DNA of 64,000 nucleotides, taken from the NCBI RefSeq assembly GCF_007362955.1, contig NZ_CP041696.1, positions 2,728,001-2,792,000 on the forward strand, read 5' to 3'. The position numbers were made by a program, and so were the translations under genes. This stretch comes from Lysinibacillus fusiformis. GTDB taxonomy: Bacteria > Bacillota > Bacilli > Bacillales_A > Planococcaceae. The notes under the pieces are model-generated. The model did no database searches and was not told the origin of the DNA. It saw nothing but the letters and a program-made list of their open reading frames with translations. Positions 27,619-36,022 of the stretch are shown piece by piece. How positions within the stretch are numbered: position 1 is the first letter of the stretch; each line of letters opens with the position of its first letter.

Positions 27619-28800
27619 ATGCAAAATGAACGTCAACGAATTTTAGAACTTGTGGAAAAAGGAATTATTTCAGCGCAAGAGGCGATTACATTATTAGAGG
27701 CATTAGAGCAACCTAGCAAGTCCACTCAAAATGTTATGAATGATGTGTTGAATCAAGAACAACAATCTTCTACAGAAAAAGAGTCTATCTTTAATGAAGC
27801 ACCAAAAGAGGAGCAAAAGAAAGATACAGATTTTATGAAATATTTCCAAGATGAAATGCAAGATTTCCGTAAAGATTTATCGCAAATCGGTTCAGTCTTT
27901 ATGGACATGATGAATACCGCAGTAAAAAAGGTGAAGGAATTTGATGTTGCCTCTCCATTCGGCGATAAGTTTGAATTTACACATACCGAAGAGTTTGCAG
28001 CTGAAAATGTACAAAATGTGATCGTGGAATTACCAAATGGTAGCTTTACATTAGAGCCTGGTGAAGGTGATAGTTTCCAAGTTATTTGTAAGGTGAAGGC
28101 ACCTCTTATTAATGAGAGTGAAGAAGAAACACGTGCTCATTTTCTAGAGCAATTTGTTGTAAAAGGTGATTTAGATTCACTCCGAATTTTAAGCCAATTA
28201 AAACTTGTACAGGTTAATGTAAAAGTACTTGTACCTAAGGAAAAGTTAGAAAAATTGTCAGTGCGTTTGATGAATGGTAGTGTAACCTTACAAGATATCG
28301 AGCTAGAGCGATTAAAAGTAAAGACACTAAATGGAGCTATCAAAGGCACTAAGCTAAGTTTTACTAAAGCAGAGGTTGATTCTTCTAACGGTTCGATTGA
28401 ATTAACAGATGTTCGCGGTAAAGATTTAGAAGCCGAAACATTGAATGGTCGCGTCTATTTAGATGGCGCATTGGATGAAGTAGAAGCAAAATCGGTGAAT
28501 GGACATGTTGTAGTAACGACTTGCTCAAGCAATTCATCAAAAATCAAAGCGCAAACTGTTGCAGGGGCCGTTGAATTATATGTGCCTCGCACAATGTCAT
28601 TAAGTGGTAAAATAGTAACGAATTTTGGTAAGGTAGATGTCGGTATTCAAGATGTGTCAAAAATTGAATCGCAGGATCAATTTTTATCAAAAGTAGTACG
28701 TTTTGATAAAGAAGTAGAGAATGCAAACCGTCTATTTATCGAAGGCGAATCTAAAACGGGTGCAGTTTTAGTCCGTTATACTACTACTGACGAGCAGTAA
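27619..28800 (+). CDS. yvlB: YvlB-like DUF4097 protein
   Basis: 393 residues, ATG after GGGAGGC. The N-terminal 30 residues (RQRILELVEKGIISAQEAITLLEAL) form the short helical module found in YvlB and LiaX-type proteins. A linker of about 90 residues and a DUF4097 beta-repeat region follow (from about 125 to the end), with recurring phrases such as VELPNGSFTL, MNGSVTL, LNGAIKGT, SNGSIELTDV, LNGRVYLDG and VNGHVVVTT, one rung each of a predicted beta-solenoid. In B. subtilis yvlB lies near uvrA and belongs to the cell-envelope stress response. No signal peptide or membrane segment. Exact function unknown. Confidence 0.85.
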   Translation: MQNERQRILELVEKGIISAQEAITLLEALEQPSKSTQNVMNDVLNQEQQSSTEKESIFNEAPKEEQKKDTDFMKYFQDEMQDFRKDLSQIGSVFMDMMNTAVKKVKEFDVASPFGDKFEFTHTEEFAAENVQNVIVELPNGSFTLEPGEGDSFQVICKVKAPLINESEEETRAHFLEQFVVKGDLDSLRILSQLKLVQVNVKVLVPKEKLEKLSVRLMNGSVTLQDIELERLKVKTLNGAIKGTKLSFTKAEVDSSNGSIELTDVRGKDLEAETLNGRVYLDGALDEVEAKSVNGHVVVTTCSSNSSKIKAQTVAGAVELYVPRTMSLSGKIVTNFGKVDVGIQDVSKIESQDQFLSKVVRFDKEVENANRLFIEGESKTGAVLVRYTTTDEQ

Positions 28801-28855
28801 GTTTAAAAAGAGAAAGCATTCAGGCTATTAAATAACATAGCTTCAGATTGACGAC

Positions 28856-28895
28856 AAAAGGTATTCGGAATGATCACATTTCGAATACCTTTTTT
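28856..28895 (+). terminator. Terminator after yvlB
   Basis: AAAAGGTATTCG / CGAATACCTTTT 12-bp stem with a 14-nt loop, then more T residues. Confidence 0.93.
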
Positions 28896-28958
28896 ATCAG
28901 AAATATTTCCTTACAAATAGCCCCTATTAACGAGAGTAGTACTCTGATTTCTACTGTT

Positions 28959-29268
28959 TTATTCCATTTTTGTCCAATTAGCTAGCTTCTCCAAATTCAT
29001 GGCAGCAAAAGTAAGCATCGCCTGCATGAACAATTTTTTAATTCCTCGTAAGGTTATCCAACCATACCATACTTTTCTTTCGCATCCGCAAATACATGTT
29101 TAATCGTTTCTTTTTGACGTGTATAGATTTGTTTAATGTCACTTTGATGACGTAAATGATCGGCTTCTTCCACATGATGCGCCCAAATAGGACGTTGAAT
29201 GATTTTCCGATGATCCTTACTTGTTGTACATTGAGCCAATAACGGACAACTTGCGCATACTAGTTGAT
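28959..29268 (-). pseudogene. IS1182-family transposase remnant (C-terminal end)
   Basis: The minus strand encodes the end of an IS1182/IS1182-like DDE transposase in pieces. The cysteine cluster (NQLVCASCPLLAQCTTSK) and the ETIKHVFADAKEKYGMVG motif are in one frame to a stop at 29054. A frame change follows, and MQAMLTFAAMNLEKLANW continues to a stop at 28959. The N-terminal two-thirds is missing; similarity stops at about 29268, where a GC-rich repeat begins. Not functional. No inverted repeat or target duplication of the original IS could be identified. Confidence 0.8.
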
Positions 29269-29385
29269 TGGAGCGCAGGCGGCAACTTCTGCGGGAATAG
29301 CTTGAGCTGAAGGCCCCGCAGGAGCATAGCGACGAGGAGTCTGAAGCCATACCCGCGAAAAGCGTCCGGCATAGCGGAAATCAAC
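29263..29385. repeat. GC-rich dispersed repeat with GTTGATT inverted ends
   Basis: A 123-bp GC-rich block bounded by GTTGATT (29263) and AATCAAC (29379), preceded by CTA. Internal landmarks: GGAGCGCAGGCGGC, TCTGCGGGA, GGCCCCGCAGGAGC, GACGAGGAG, CCCGCG-AAAAGCGTCCG. CTGCGGG pairs with CCCGCAG-type segments, so transcripts would fold. Best-preserved member of a family also seen at 37524, 61705 and 58894. It adjoins the truncated transposase. Confidence 0.8.
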
Positions 29386-29475
29386 GGGTTCACATAGATA
29401 CTTCTATTTTAAAAGAAAGAAGACTGTAAACAAACTCAATTTTTTGAGTTAGATTATCCCATGCTGCATCACATA

Positions 29476-29516
29476 AAACAGGAATCGACTTATACACATT
29501 GAAGCGATTCCTGTTT
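29476..29516. other. Perfect 12-bp inverted repeat upstream of ftsE
   Basis: AAACAGGAATCG / CGATTCCTGTTT with a 17-nt loop, not directly followed by a T-run. Function unclear; could be a terminator for leftward transcription. The rest of 29386-29687 has no gene. Confidence 0.6.
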
Positions 29517-29687
29517 AATGTTGCTGTCGTTTTTAAAATACTCTTGTATAATTTTTGACAATAAAATATTTAAATAGCAGCAACTTCCAAGGAATGAAAT
29601 GAAACTGTAATAAAAAAACATAGATTGAGTGCTATAATAGAAAAAGAAATACATCTTACATTTGTAAGAGGTTTAGGTGGTTTAAAT

Positions 29688-30374
29688 ATGATAGAAATGA
29701 AAAATGTGACAAAGAAGTATCCGAATGGTGTCGTTGCGACAAATGGCATTTCGGTTAATATAAAGCAAGGTGAGTTTGTCTATGTTGTTGGTCCAAGTGG
29801 AGCAGGTAAATCGACATTTATCAAATTGATGTATCGTGAGGAAAAAGCGACTTCAGGCGAAATTACTGTAAATGGTATTGACTTGGCGTCATTGAAAAGT
29901 AAAAAGGTACCTTTCTTGCGCCGACAACTCGGTGTTGTTTTCCAAGATTTCAAATTACTTCCGCGTTTGAATGTCTATGAAAATGTGGCATTCGCTTTAG
30001 AGGTAATTGAAGAGGAACCAGCAGAAATCCGCCGTCGTGTAATGGAAGTTCTTGATCTAGTAGGGCTCAAACATAAGGCGAGAATGTTCCCGAATGAACT
30101 TTCAGGTGGGGAACAGCAACGTGTTTCCATTGCGCGCTCCATTGTTAATGTACCAAAAGTGGTCATTGCAGATGAGCCAACTGGGAATCTAGACCCTGAG
30201 ACATCTTGGGAAATTATGAACTTGTTTGAAGAAATTAATGCACGGGGTACAACAATTGTGATGGCAACCCATAACCGTGAAATCGTGAATACGATTCGCC
30301 GCCGGGTAATTGCAATTGAAGGCGGAATGATTGTCCGTGATGAACACGGAGGTGATTACGGCTATGAAATTTAA
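29688..30374 (+). CDS. ftsE: Cell-division ABC ATPase FtsE
   Basis: 228 residues from ATG 29688 after GAGGTTTAGGTGG; the longer upstream frame is not used. FtsE powers conformational change in FtsX, which controls a peptidoglycan hydrolase outside the cell. Walker A GPSGAGKST, Q-loop region GVVFQDFKLL, signature LSGGEQQR, Walker B VVIADEPT and the switch His in MATHN are all present. Length is normal. It overlaps ftsX by 11 bp, the usual coupled arrangement. Confidence 0.97.
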   Translation: MIEMKNVTKKYPNGVVATNGISVNIKQGEFVYVVGPSGAGKSTFIKLMYREEKATSGEITVNGIDLASLKSKKVPFLRRQLGVVFQDFKLLPRLNVYENVAFALEVIEEEPAEIRRRVMEVLDLVGLKHKARMFPNELSGGEQQRVSIARSIVNVPKVVIADEPTGNLDPETSWEIMNLFEEINARGTTIVMATHNREIVNTIRRRVIAIEGGMIVRDEHGGDYGYEI

Positions 30375-31248
30375 TACGATAAAACGTCACTTCCGAGAAA
30401 GTTTTAAATCGCTTGGTCGTAATAGTTGGATGACGATTGCCTCGGTGAGTGCAGTTACAGTTACATTGATACTTGTAGGCGTTTTTGCGCTTATTATGAT
30501 GAACTTAAATAAAGTAGCGTCAGATTTAGAAAATGACGTTGAAATCAAAGTTTTAATTGATGAAACGGCGGATGAGGCTACTGAAAAAGAGCTACTCAAG
30601 AAAATTGAGAAGTTGCCGGATGTCGAAGAGATGACTTATTCGACAAAGGAAAATGAGTTAACGAAATTAGTAAAAGACTTTGGCGATGACTTTAAGTTAT
30701 TTGAGCAAAGTAACCCATTACGTAATGTAATTTATGTGAAGGCAACTGATCCACAGCAGACAGCAACTGTCGCAAAGGCAATTGACAAATATGAGTATAC
30801 ATATGACGTTATGTATGGTGAAGGTAAGGTAGAGAAACTTTTCAACTTCTTAAATATTAGTCGTAATGTAGGGCTTGTGTTGATTTTAGGGTTACTATTC
30901 ACGGCAATTTTCCTAATTTCCAATACCATACGAATTACAATTATTGCACGTCGCGATGAAATTGAAATTATGAAACTTGTTGGGGCAACGAATTCATTTG
31001 TGCGCATTCCATTTTTATTAGAAGGTATGTGGCTCGGAATTTTAGGTTCTATTATTCCGATTGCGGTTGTCGCAACCCTTTACCACAATGTATATAAGAT
31101 TATTGCACCACGTTTAAAAGGGGAACTTGTTCAATTACTCGATTTCTCACCACTGGTGTACCAAGTAAGCGGTCTACTACTACTCATTGGTGTACTTATC
31201 GGTATATGGGGAAGTTTCATGTCAGTACGGAAGTTTTTAAAAGTCTAA
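30364..31248 (+). CDS. ftsX: Cell-division ABC permease FtsX
   Basis: 294 residues from ATG 30364 inside the end of ftsE. FtsX topology is clear: a first membrane segment (about residues 22-46), an extracellular loop of about 120 residues (DLENDVEIKVL onward) that recruits the hydrolase, and three C-terminal membrane segments in a FtsX domain with RDEIEIMKLVGATNSFVRIPF. The next gene encodes an M23 hydrolase with a coiled coil, its likely partner. Confidence 0.96.
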   Translation: MKFNTIKRHFRESFKSLGRNSWMTIASVSAVTVTLILVGVFALIMMNLNKVASDLENDVEIKVLIDETADEATEKELLKKIEKLPDVEEMTYSTKENELTKLVKDFGDDFKLFEQSNPLRNVIYVKATDPQQTATVAKAIDKYEYTYDVMYGEGKVEKLFNFLNISRNVGLVLILGLLFTAIFLISNTIRITIIARRDEIEIMKLVGATNSFVRIPFLLEGMWLGILGSIIPIAVVATLYHNVYKIIAPRLKGELVQLLDFSPLVYQVSGLLLLIGVLIGIWGSFMSVRKFLKV

Positions 31249-31283
31249 CTTGATTCAAAGTGTTTAATAACGATGAATAAAGT

Positions 31284-31338
31284 TTAAGGCGTGTTTGGTG
31301 GTTTGTTGAATCGTCAGCCACTACCCATAACGCCTTAA
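31284..31338. other. Inverted repeat between ftsX and the M23 gene
   Basis: TTAAGGCGT / ACGCCTTAA with an inner GTGG/CCAC pair; no T-run follows. Could attenuate or process the ftsEX-M23 transcript. Confidence 0.5.
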
Positions 31339-31378
31339 GTGAAATATAGAAATTAATAGTCGAAGGGGAGTTCAATCG

Positions 31379-32686
31379 GTGAAAAGTATGGCAAAAAACT
31401 CTTTAAAAACATTTGCAGCAGTGACTGCACTATTCCTTTTTATCCAAACTCCATCAGCGTATGCAACTAGTTTATCGGATTTAAAAGATGAGAAAAAACA
31501 AGTCGAAACAAAGAAAAATGAATTAAATTCTTCAATCAGTAATAAAACAAGTGCAATTAGTGTGAATGAAGAAAAGCAACAAAAACTATTAGACCAAATT
31601 CAAACGCTAAACGCTGAAATCGACAAAACAAATAGTAATATAAAAAATGTATTAGCCGATATTCAAACTACAAACGAAGAGATTAAAGCATTAGAAGAAT
31701 CTATCAAGGAGCTTATGCGTAAAATTGAAGAGCGCGATGTATTATTACAGGATCGTGCTCGTGCGATTCAAGCGGGTGGTTCTGTCAGCTATTTAGATGT
31801 CTTACTTGGTTCAAATAGCTTTGTAGATTTTATCGACCGCTTCTCAGCAGTGAATGCTTTGCTTGAAGCAGATCGTCAAATTATACGTGACCAAAAAGAA
31901 GATAAAGAAACATTAGAAGAACAAAAACAAGTACTTGAAAACAAACGACAAAAGCTTGAAGAGAACAAAGCCGAGCTTGAGCGTTTAAAATCTTCATTAG
32001 ATGGACAAAAAGCACAGAAAAATACATTAGTCGATCAATTAGAAAAAGAGCAAGCAAAGCTGAAATCTGAAAAAGTATTACTTGAAAAAGAATATTCAGA
32101 GGCACTTGAAGTTAGTGCAGAATTACAACAACAAATCATTGCAGAACAAAATCGTTTAGCTGAAGTTGCACGTCAACAAGAAGCAAAACGTAAAGCAGCA
32201 GCTGCAGCGGCGGCGGCTGCAGCTGCAAATTCTGGCGGTTCATCTGGCTCTTCAACAGTCAATGTACCACAATCTAATGGGACATGGATTAAACCAACAA
32301 ACGGCCGTTTAACATCACCATATGGTTGGCGTAATATTGGGGCTGGCCCAGAGTTCCACTACGGAGTGGACCTTGCCAACAAAACTGGGACGCCTATTTG
32401 GGCAGCTGCTGAGGGTGTCGTTTCTTATGCAGCACCACTTAGCTCATATGGCAATGTAGTGATTCTTACGCATTCTATTGATGGTCAAATTTATACAACA
32501 GTTTATGCACACTTAAGTGCGTTCAATGTTAGTGTGGGAACAGAAGTGACACAAGGGCAGCAAATTGCCGCTATGGGTAGTACTGGACGTTCAACTGGTC
32601 CACACTTACACTTTGAAGTGCATATTGGTTCTTGGCAGGGACAAGCAGCTGGTAGTGTAAACCCGCTAAAATATATTCCTTTGTAA
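31379..32686 (+). CDS. Secreted M23 murein hydrolase with coiled coil, probable FtsEX effector
   Basis: 435 residues from GTG 31379, 8 nt after AAGGGGAG. Signal peptide (residues about 1-29, cut near AYA), then a long coiled coil (about 30-275, rich in Lys/Glu/Gln/Leu) ending in an Ala run, a short Ser/Gly linker, and an M23/LytM endopeptidase domain (about 300-435). Zinc ligands are intact: HYGVD (H-x3-D) and HLHFEVH (HxH), with YAHLS in between. The layout is like EnvC, but EnvC has a degenerate site, so this one is probably an active enzyme. It follows ftsEX directly; FtsX-controlled cleavage of peptidoglycan cross-links is inferred. Confidence 0.9.
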   Translation: MKSMAKNSLKTFAAVTALFLFIQTPSAYATSLSDLKDEKKQVETKKNELNSSISNKTSAISVNEEKQQKLLDQIQTLNAEIDKTNSNIKNVLADIQTTNEEIKALEESIKELMRKIEERDVLLQDRARAIQAGGSVSYLDVLLGSNSFVDFIDRFSAVNALLEADRQIIRDQKEDKETLEEQKQVLENKRQKLEENKAELERLKSSLDGQKAQKNTLVDQLEKEQAKLKSEKVLLEKEYSEALEVSAELQQQIIAEQNRLAEVARQQEAKRKAAAAAAAAAAANSGGSSGSSTVNVPQSNGTWIKPTNGRLTSPYGWRNIGAGPEFHYGVDLANKTGTPIWAAAEGVVSYAAPLSSYGNVVILTHSIDGQIYTTVYAHLSAFNVSVGTEVTQGQQIAAMGSTGRSTGPHLHFEVHIGSWQGQAAGSVNPLKYIPL

Positions 32687-32695
32687 AATTTAACG

Positions 32696-32734
32696 AAAGC
32701 TATACATTAGAATTTTCTAATGTATAGCTTTTTT
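32696..32734 (+). terminator. Terminator after the M23 gene
   Basis: AAAGCTATACATTAG / CTAATGTATAGCTTT 15-bp stem followed by more T residues. Confidence 0.95.
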
Positions 32735-32752
32735 CGTTTTTTGAGTAAGCTC

Positions 32753-32857
32753 GATAAATAATAAGAGTTGGTGGATAAATTCAAAAAAGTTACCGATAAA
32801 TGCTGAAATATCTTCGATAAAAAGCTGTATTTGAGCGATAACAAGACAGATGCATTG
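32753..32857. repeat. Five phased 21-bp repeats with a GATAA core
   Basis: GATAA occurs at 32753, 32774, 32795, 32816 and 32837, exactly 21 bp apart each time. The four complete intervals are otherwise diverged (for example GATAAATTCAAAAAAG and GATAAATGCTGAAATATC). Twenty-one bp is two helical turns. The block lies in the 353-bp non-coding gap after the M23 terminator; nothing else was recognised there. Confidence 0.75.
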
Positions 32858-33039
32858 TTCGTCAAGTTATTATAAAGATATATATATACGTGGTAGGGTA
32901 TTTATCAAGTAGTTTGCTCAAAAAATAAGCAGTATCCGATTTTTTAAGACGGTTTTTTGAACACACTGTGAAATTATAGTGCTGAAAAAACATTGTATGC
33001 TATGCTAATGCTATCTATTTTTCATGGAGGGTTTATTGG

Positions 33040-33660
33040 GTGGTCAATACAGAGTGGTTTTCGATTCGTACATTAACATTACCAGCAACAGCTATCGCTT
33101 TATTGGCCGCATTTTGCATTGTATGGCTTGTTTTACGTATGCAGTTTTCAAAGAAATGGTCGGGGGTATATGCTGATGCAATCTTTACCTTTCTTATTGT
33201 CTGGAAATTCAGCTTAATTATTACGGACTTTAAAGCCGTGCTTGCACAGCCATTTGCGCTTGTTTATTTTAATGGAGGAACATTGGGCGTCTACTTAGGT
33301 GCTACTACTGTGTTAATTCAGCTTTTATGGAAGCGACAAAAGTTACAATTTGATGCAGAAGGAGTATCGGCGAGCGTTTGGGCAATCATTTTAACACAAT
33401 CTATTTACCAATGGTTCGTGGTATTATTAAATGACAATCCCATTAATAGCGAAGTTATTACGTTATTAGTGCTAAGTATACTAACGCTTTTCATACTATG
33501 GAAAATAACAGCTCATAAAAGAGTATTGATAATTTATACAGTTGGGTATCTAATTGTTGCTACTCTTCAGCCACAGGGGTTATGGCAACCGGCTGTTGTC
33601 GTGAGCGTCATATTACTTATGTTAGGCCTCGGAATTCAACAGGTAGGGGGAAAAAAATGA
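33040..33660 (+). CDS. Polytopic membrane protein of unknown function, coupled to a ResA-like gene
   Basis: 206 residues from GTG 33040, 8 nt after GGAGGG. Six to seven hydrophobic segments fill most of the chain (for example ATAIALLAAFCIVWLVL, GVYLGATTVLIQLL, VVVSVILLMLGLGI). The pattern and size recall prolipoprotein diacylglyceryl transferase-like or related small permease folds, but I see none of their diagnostic residues. Its stop overlaps the start of the following thioredoxin gene (ATGA), so a shared envelope redox role is plausible but inferred. Confidence 0.75.
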   Translation: MVNTEWFSIRTLTLPATAIALLAAFCIVWLVLRMQFSKKWSGVYADAIFTFLIVWKFSLIITDFKAVLAQPFALVYFNGGTLGVYLGATTVLIQLLWKRQKLQFDAEGVSASVWAIILTQSIYQWFVVLLNDNPINSEVITLLVLSILTLFILWKITAHKRVLIIYTVGYLIVATLQPQGLWQPAVVVSVILLMLGLGIQQVGGKK

Positions 33661-34244
33661 AAAAAAATATTGGATTGCTTGTTGTCGTGCTGTTAGTGGC
33701 CGCAATGATTGGTACATACGTCAAACAGCAAATAGATAAGGACCGTGAGATTGATGCCGCTTCCTTAGGAAAAGAAACAGAGCAACGAGAAATTGGCTTG
33801 AAAAAAGGGGACACACCCCCTGATTTCACATTAACAACTTTGGATGGTGAGGAGGTCACTTTAAGCGACCTACGAGGAAAAAAAGTTGTCCTTAATTTTT
33901 GGGCAACATGGTGTCCGCCATGTAAGGCAGAAATGCCACATATGCAAAATTATTATGACCAATATGCCAAAAAGGAAAATGTAGAAATTTTGGCTGTTAA
34001 TTTAACATCGGCTGAGCGAGATGTTACCGAAGATGCTAAAATCGAGACAATTAAGACCTTTAAGGATAGCTATGAATTAACATTTCCAATTTTACTTGAT
34101 AAGGAAAATAAAGCGGGTTTTGATTATCAAATTTTAACGATTCCAACGACTTATTTTATTGATTCAAATGGACATATTCAGCGTACCATTCAAGGGCCAA
34201 TGGATGTGGATATGCTAACGAACTATGTAGAAGCACTAGACTAA
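33657..34244 (+). CDS. ResA/TlpA-like membrane-anchored thiol-disulfide oxidoreductase
   Basis: 195 residues from ATG 33657. An N-terminal membrane anchor (residues 4-21) is followed by an extracytoplasmic TlpA/ResA thioredoxin fold. The redox motif is WCPPC (NFWATWCPPCKAEMPHM, about residues 82-98), the family GDTPPDFTLTTLDG lead-in is present, and the cis-Pro loop reads TIPTTYFID. ResA-type proteins reduce apocytochrome c haem-binding cysteines; StoA-type relatives act in sporulation. No cytochrome maturation genes are nearby, so substrate is unknown. Translationally coupled to the upstream membrane protein. Confidence 0.9.
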   Translation: MKKNIGLLVVVLLVAAMIGTYVKQQIDKDREIDAASLGKETEQREIGLKKGDTPPDFTLTTLDGEEVTLSDLRGKKVVLNFWATWCPPCKAEMPHMQNYYDQYAKKENVEILAVNLTSAERDVTEDAKIETIKTFKDSYELTFPILLDKENKAGFDYQILTIPTTYFIDSNGHIQRTIQGPMDVDMLTNYVEALD

Positions 34245-34254
34245 TAAGCACTAG

Positions 34255-34298
34255 AAGATGTCTCAAAAGAAAGAATACTTTTGGGACATCTTTTGTTT
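34255..34298 (+). terminator. Terminator after the ResA-like gene
   Basis: AAGATGTCTCAAAAG / CTTTTGGGACATCTT stem with one mismatch region, followed by TTGTTTT. Confidence 0.9.
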
Positions 34299-34362
34299 TA
34301 AGTAGAATAACCATCGACGTCATAGAACCTAGTGTGTGGAGGCAGTTTTGCTTTCGCTCTAG

Positions 34363-34405
34363 AAAATAAAAGTTGCCACAAATGATGTTGGGGCAACTTT
34401 ATTTT
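34363..34405. terminator. A/T-flanked hairpin upstream of ctpB
   Basis: AAAATAAAAGTTGCC / GGCAACTTTATTTT flanked by A and T runs, so it can act in both directions. It rules out the ATG at 34373 as the ctpB start. Confidence 0.75.
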
Positions 34406-34456
34406 GTATGTTTGAAAAAGAACATTCATACAGTAAAGAGACGGAGGAGGGAAGGT

Positions 34457-35899
34457 TTGCGCAAAATTACGGCAGGTGTCGGCGTACTTATCAGTAGTTT
34501 ATTGGTAGGTAGTGGATTTTACTTTGACTGGTTTAATGGTGCGGAGAAAAAGGAGCAAGTGACAGAGGTCGAATCGATAAATGAAGCAATTCATTTAATT
34601 GAGGAACAATCCGTATATAGTACAAAAAAGGATGCATTAGTGGAAGGGGCTCTTCGAGGCATGGCGGATGCGATAAAGGACCCTTATAGTACTTATTATT
34701 CGAAGGAAGAGGCCGAGCAACATCGGCAAATGCTAGCTGAGGAAAGAGTTGGCATTGGTATTGAACTATCCGAAAATAAGGGCAAATTTATCGTTGTGTC
34801 TCCTGTTCGTTCGTCCCCTGCAGAAAAAGCAGGAATGCGTTCTCTCGATGAAATTGTACAAGTTGATGGCGTACGGGTAGACGGTAAGACGATGAGTGAA
34901 TTAATGCAATTAATTCAAGGTGAAAAAGGTACAAAGCTTACGATAGTGGTCTATCGTCCAAGTGAAGATAAGCATATTAAAATGACCATGGAGCGTGCCG
35001 CAATTTCCAATAAAACTGTAGCAAGTGAAGTAGTAATGGTAGAAGATACTGCGATTGGTTATGTAGAAATCTCACTATTCGGTGAAAAAACTGCTAATGA
35101 GTGGGTTGCAGAAACAAGTAAGTTACTACGTAAAGATGTAGAGGGGCTAGTTGTGGATGTCCGTGATAATCCAGGTGGTTATTTACATAGCGTCGCAGCG
35201 CTACTGAGCACGGTGTTGGAAAAAGGCAAGGTGTTTGCATATATGCAAAATGCTGAAGGTGCTATGGAACCATTAAAGACAGAATCGAAAAGTTTCGATG
35301 AAAAATATTTGCAAACAATGAGTAAAATACCGATTGTTATTTTACAAAATCAAGGCAGTGCATCGGCAAGTGAGGTACTGAGTGGTGCGTTAAAAAGCTG
35401 GGATCGTGCTTCTATTGTTGGTGTGAAAAGTTTTGGTAAAGGTACAGTGCAGGAATCATGGGCACTTTCAAATGGAGGAGAACTTAAACTATCAACAAAT
35501 AAATGGCTGACACCAAAACGTGAATGGATTCATGGGCAAGGGATTGAAGCTGGTTTAGTCATTGAACAAAATGAATTATTTGCACTGCAATTGCATCCAT
35601 TAACGGGGCAATTTAAAGTAGGAGATATGAGTGAAGAAATTGCTTATACTCAAAAAGCTTTACAAAAATTAGGTTATCAGATTGTTCGATTGGACGGTTA
35701 TTTAGATGAAGCCACAGACGAAGCTGTAACACTTTATCGTAAGCAAAAGAAGTTGCAGAAATCAGAAAATGATGTTTCTATGGATACAGCCTTTTTTAAT
35801 AGCTTAAATGAAACTTTAAAAAACTATAAAGAAAATCGCACAAATGATGTGCAATTCCAGATGGCAATAAGCTTTTTATTGCATAACATTGAACAATAG
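34457..35899 (+). CDS. ctpB: Carboxyl-terminal processing protease (S41), CtpB-like
   Basis: 480 residues from TTG 34457 after GGAGGAGGGA. N-terminal signal/anchor (about residues 5-25), a PDZ domain (about 95-185: GIGIELSENKGKFIVVSPVRSSPAEKAGM), the S41 protease core with Ser in NQGSASASEVLSGAL and Lys in SFGKGTVQ, and a C-terminal peptidoglycan-binding-like domain (about 385-450: QKALQKLGYQIVRLDGYLDEAT). B. subtilis CtpB is the same length and acts on the SpoIVFA-SpoIVFB complex during sporulation. Neighbouring minJ agrees with the B. subtilis order. Confidence 0.93.
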   Translation: MRKITAGVGVLISSLLVGSGFYFDWFNGAEKKEQVTEVESINEAIHLIEEQSVYSTKKDALVEGALRGMADAIKDPYSTYYSKEEAEQHRQMLAEERVGIGIELSENKGKFIVVSPVRSSPAEKAGMRSLDEIVQVDGVRVDGKTMSELMQLIQGEKGTKLTIVVYRPSEDKHIKMTMERAAISNKTVASEVVMVEDTAIGYVEISLFGEKTANEWVAETSKLLRKDVEGLVVDVRDNPGGYLHSVAALLSTVLEKGKVFAYMQNAEGAMEPLKTESKSFDEKYLQTMSKIPIVILQNQGSASASEVLSGALKSWDRASIVGVKSFGKGTVQESWALSNGGELKLSTNKWLTPKREWIHGQGIEAGLVIEQNELFALQLHPLTGQFKVGDMSEEIAYTQKALQKLGYQIVRLDGYLDEATDEAVTLYRKQKKLQKSENDVSMDTAFFNSLNETLKNYKENRTNDVQFQMAISFLLHNIEQ

Positions 35900-36022
35900 A
35901 TATTGTATATCTAGTAAATATGATGGGAATACGCAGCTTTCTACTAGTTTGTACTACGCAAGAGTGTGGTCCTTTGATACAATGAATGCATAGTAATCGA
36001 GATAGAAATGGCGGGTGTCTGT

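Noticed and set aside
32753..32857. CRISPR or iteron origin
   Set aside because: Units share only a five-base core, with no dnaA/rep gene near. Kept only as a phased repeat.
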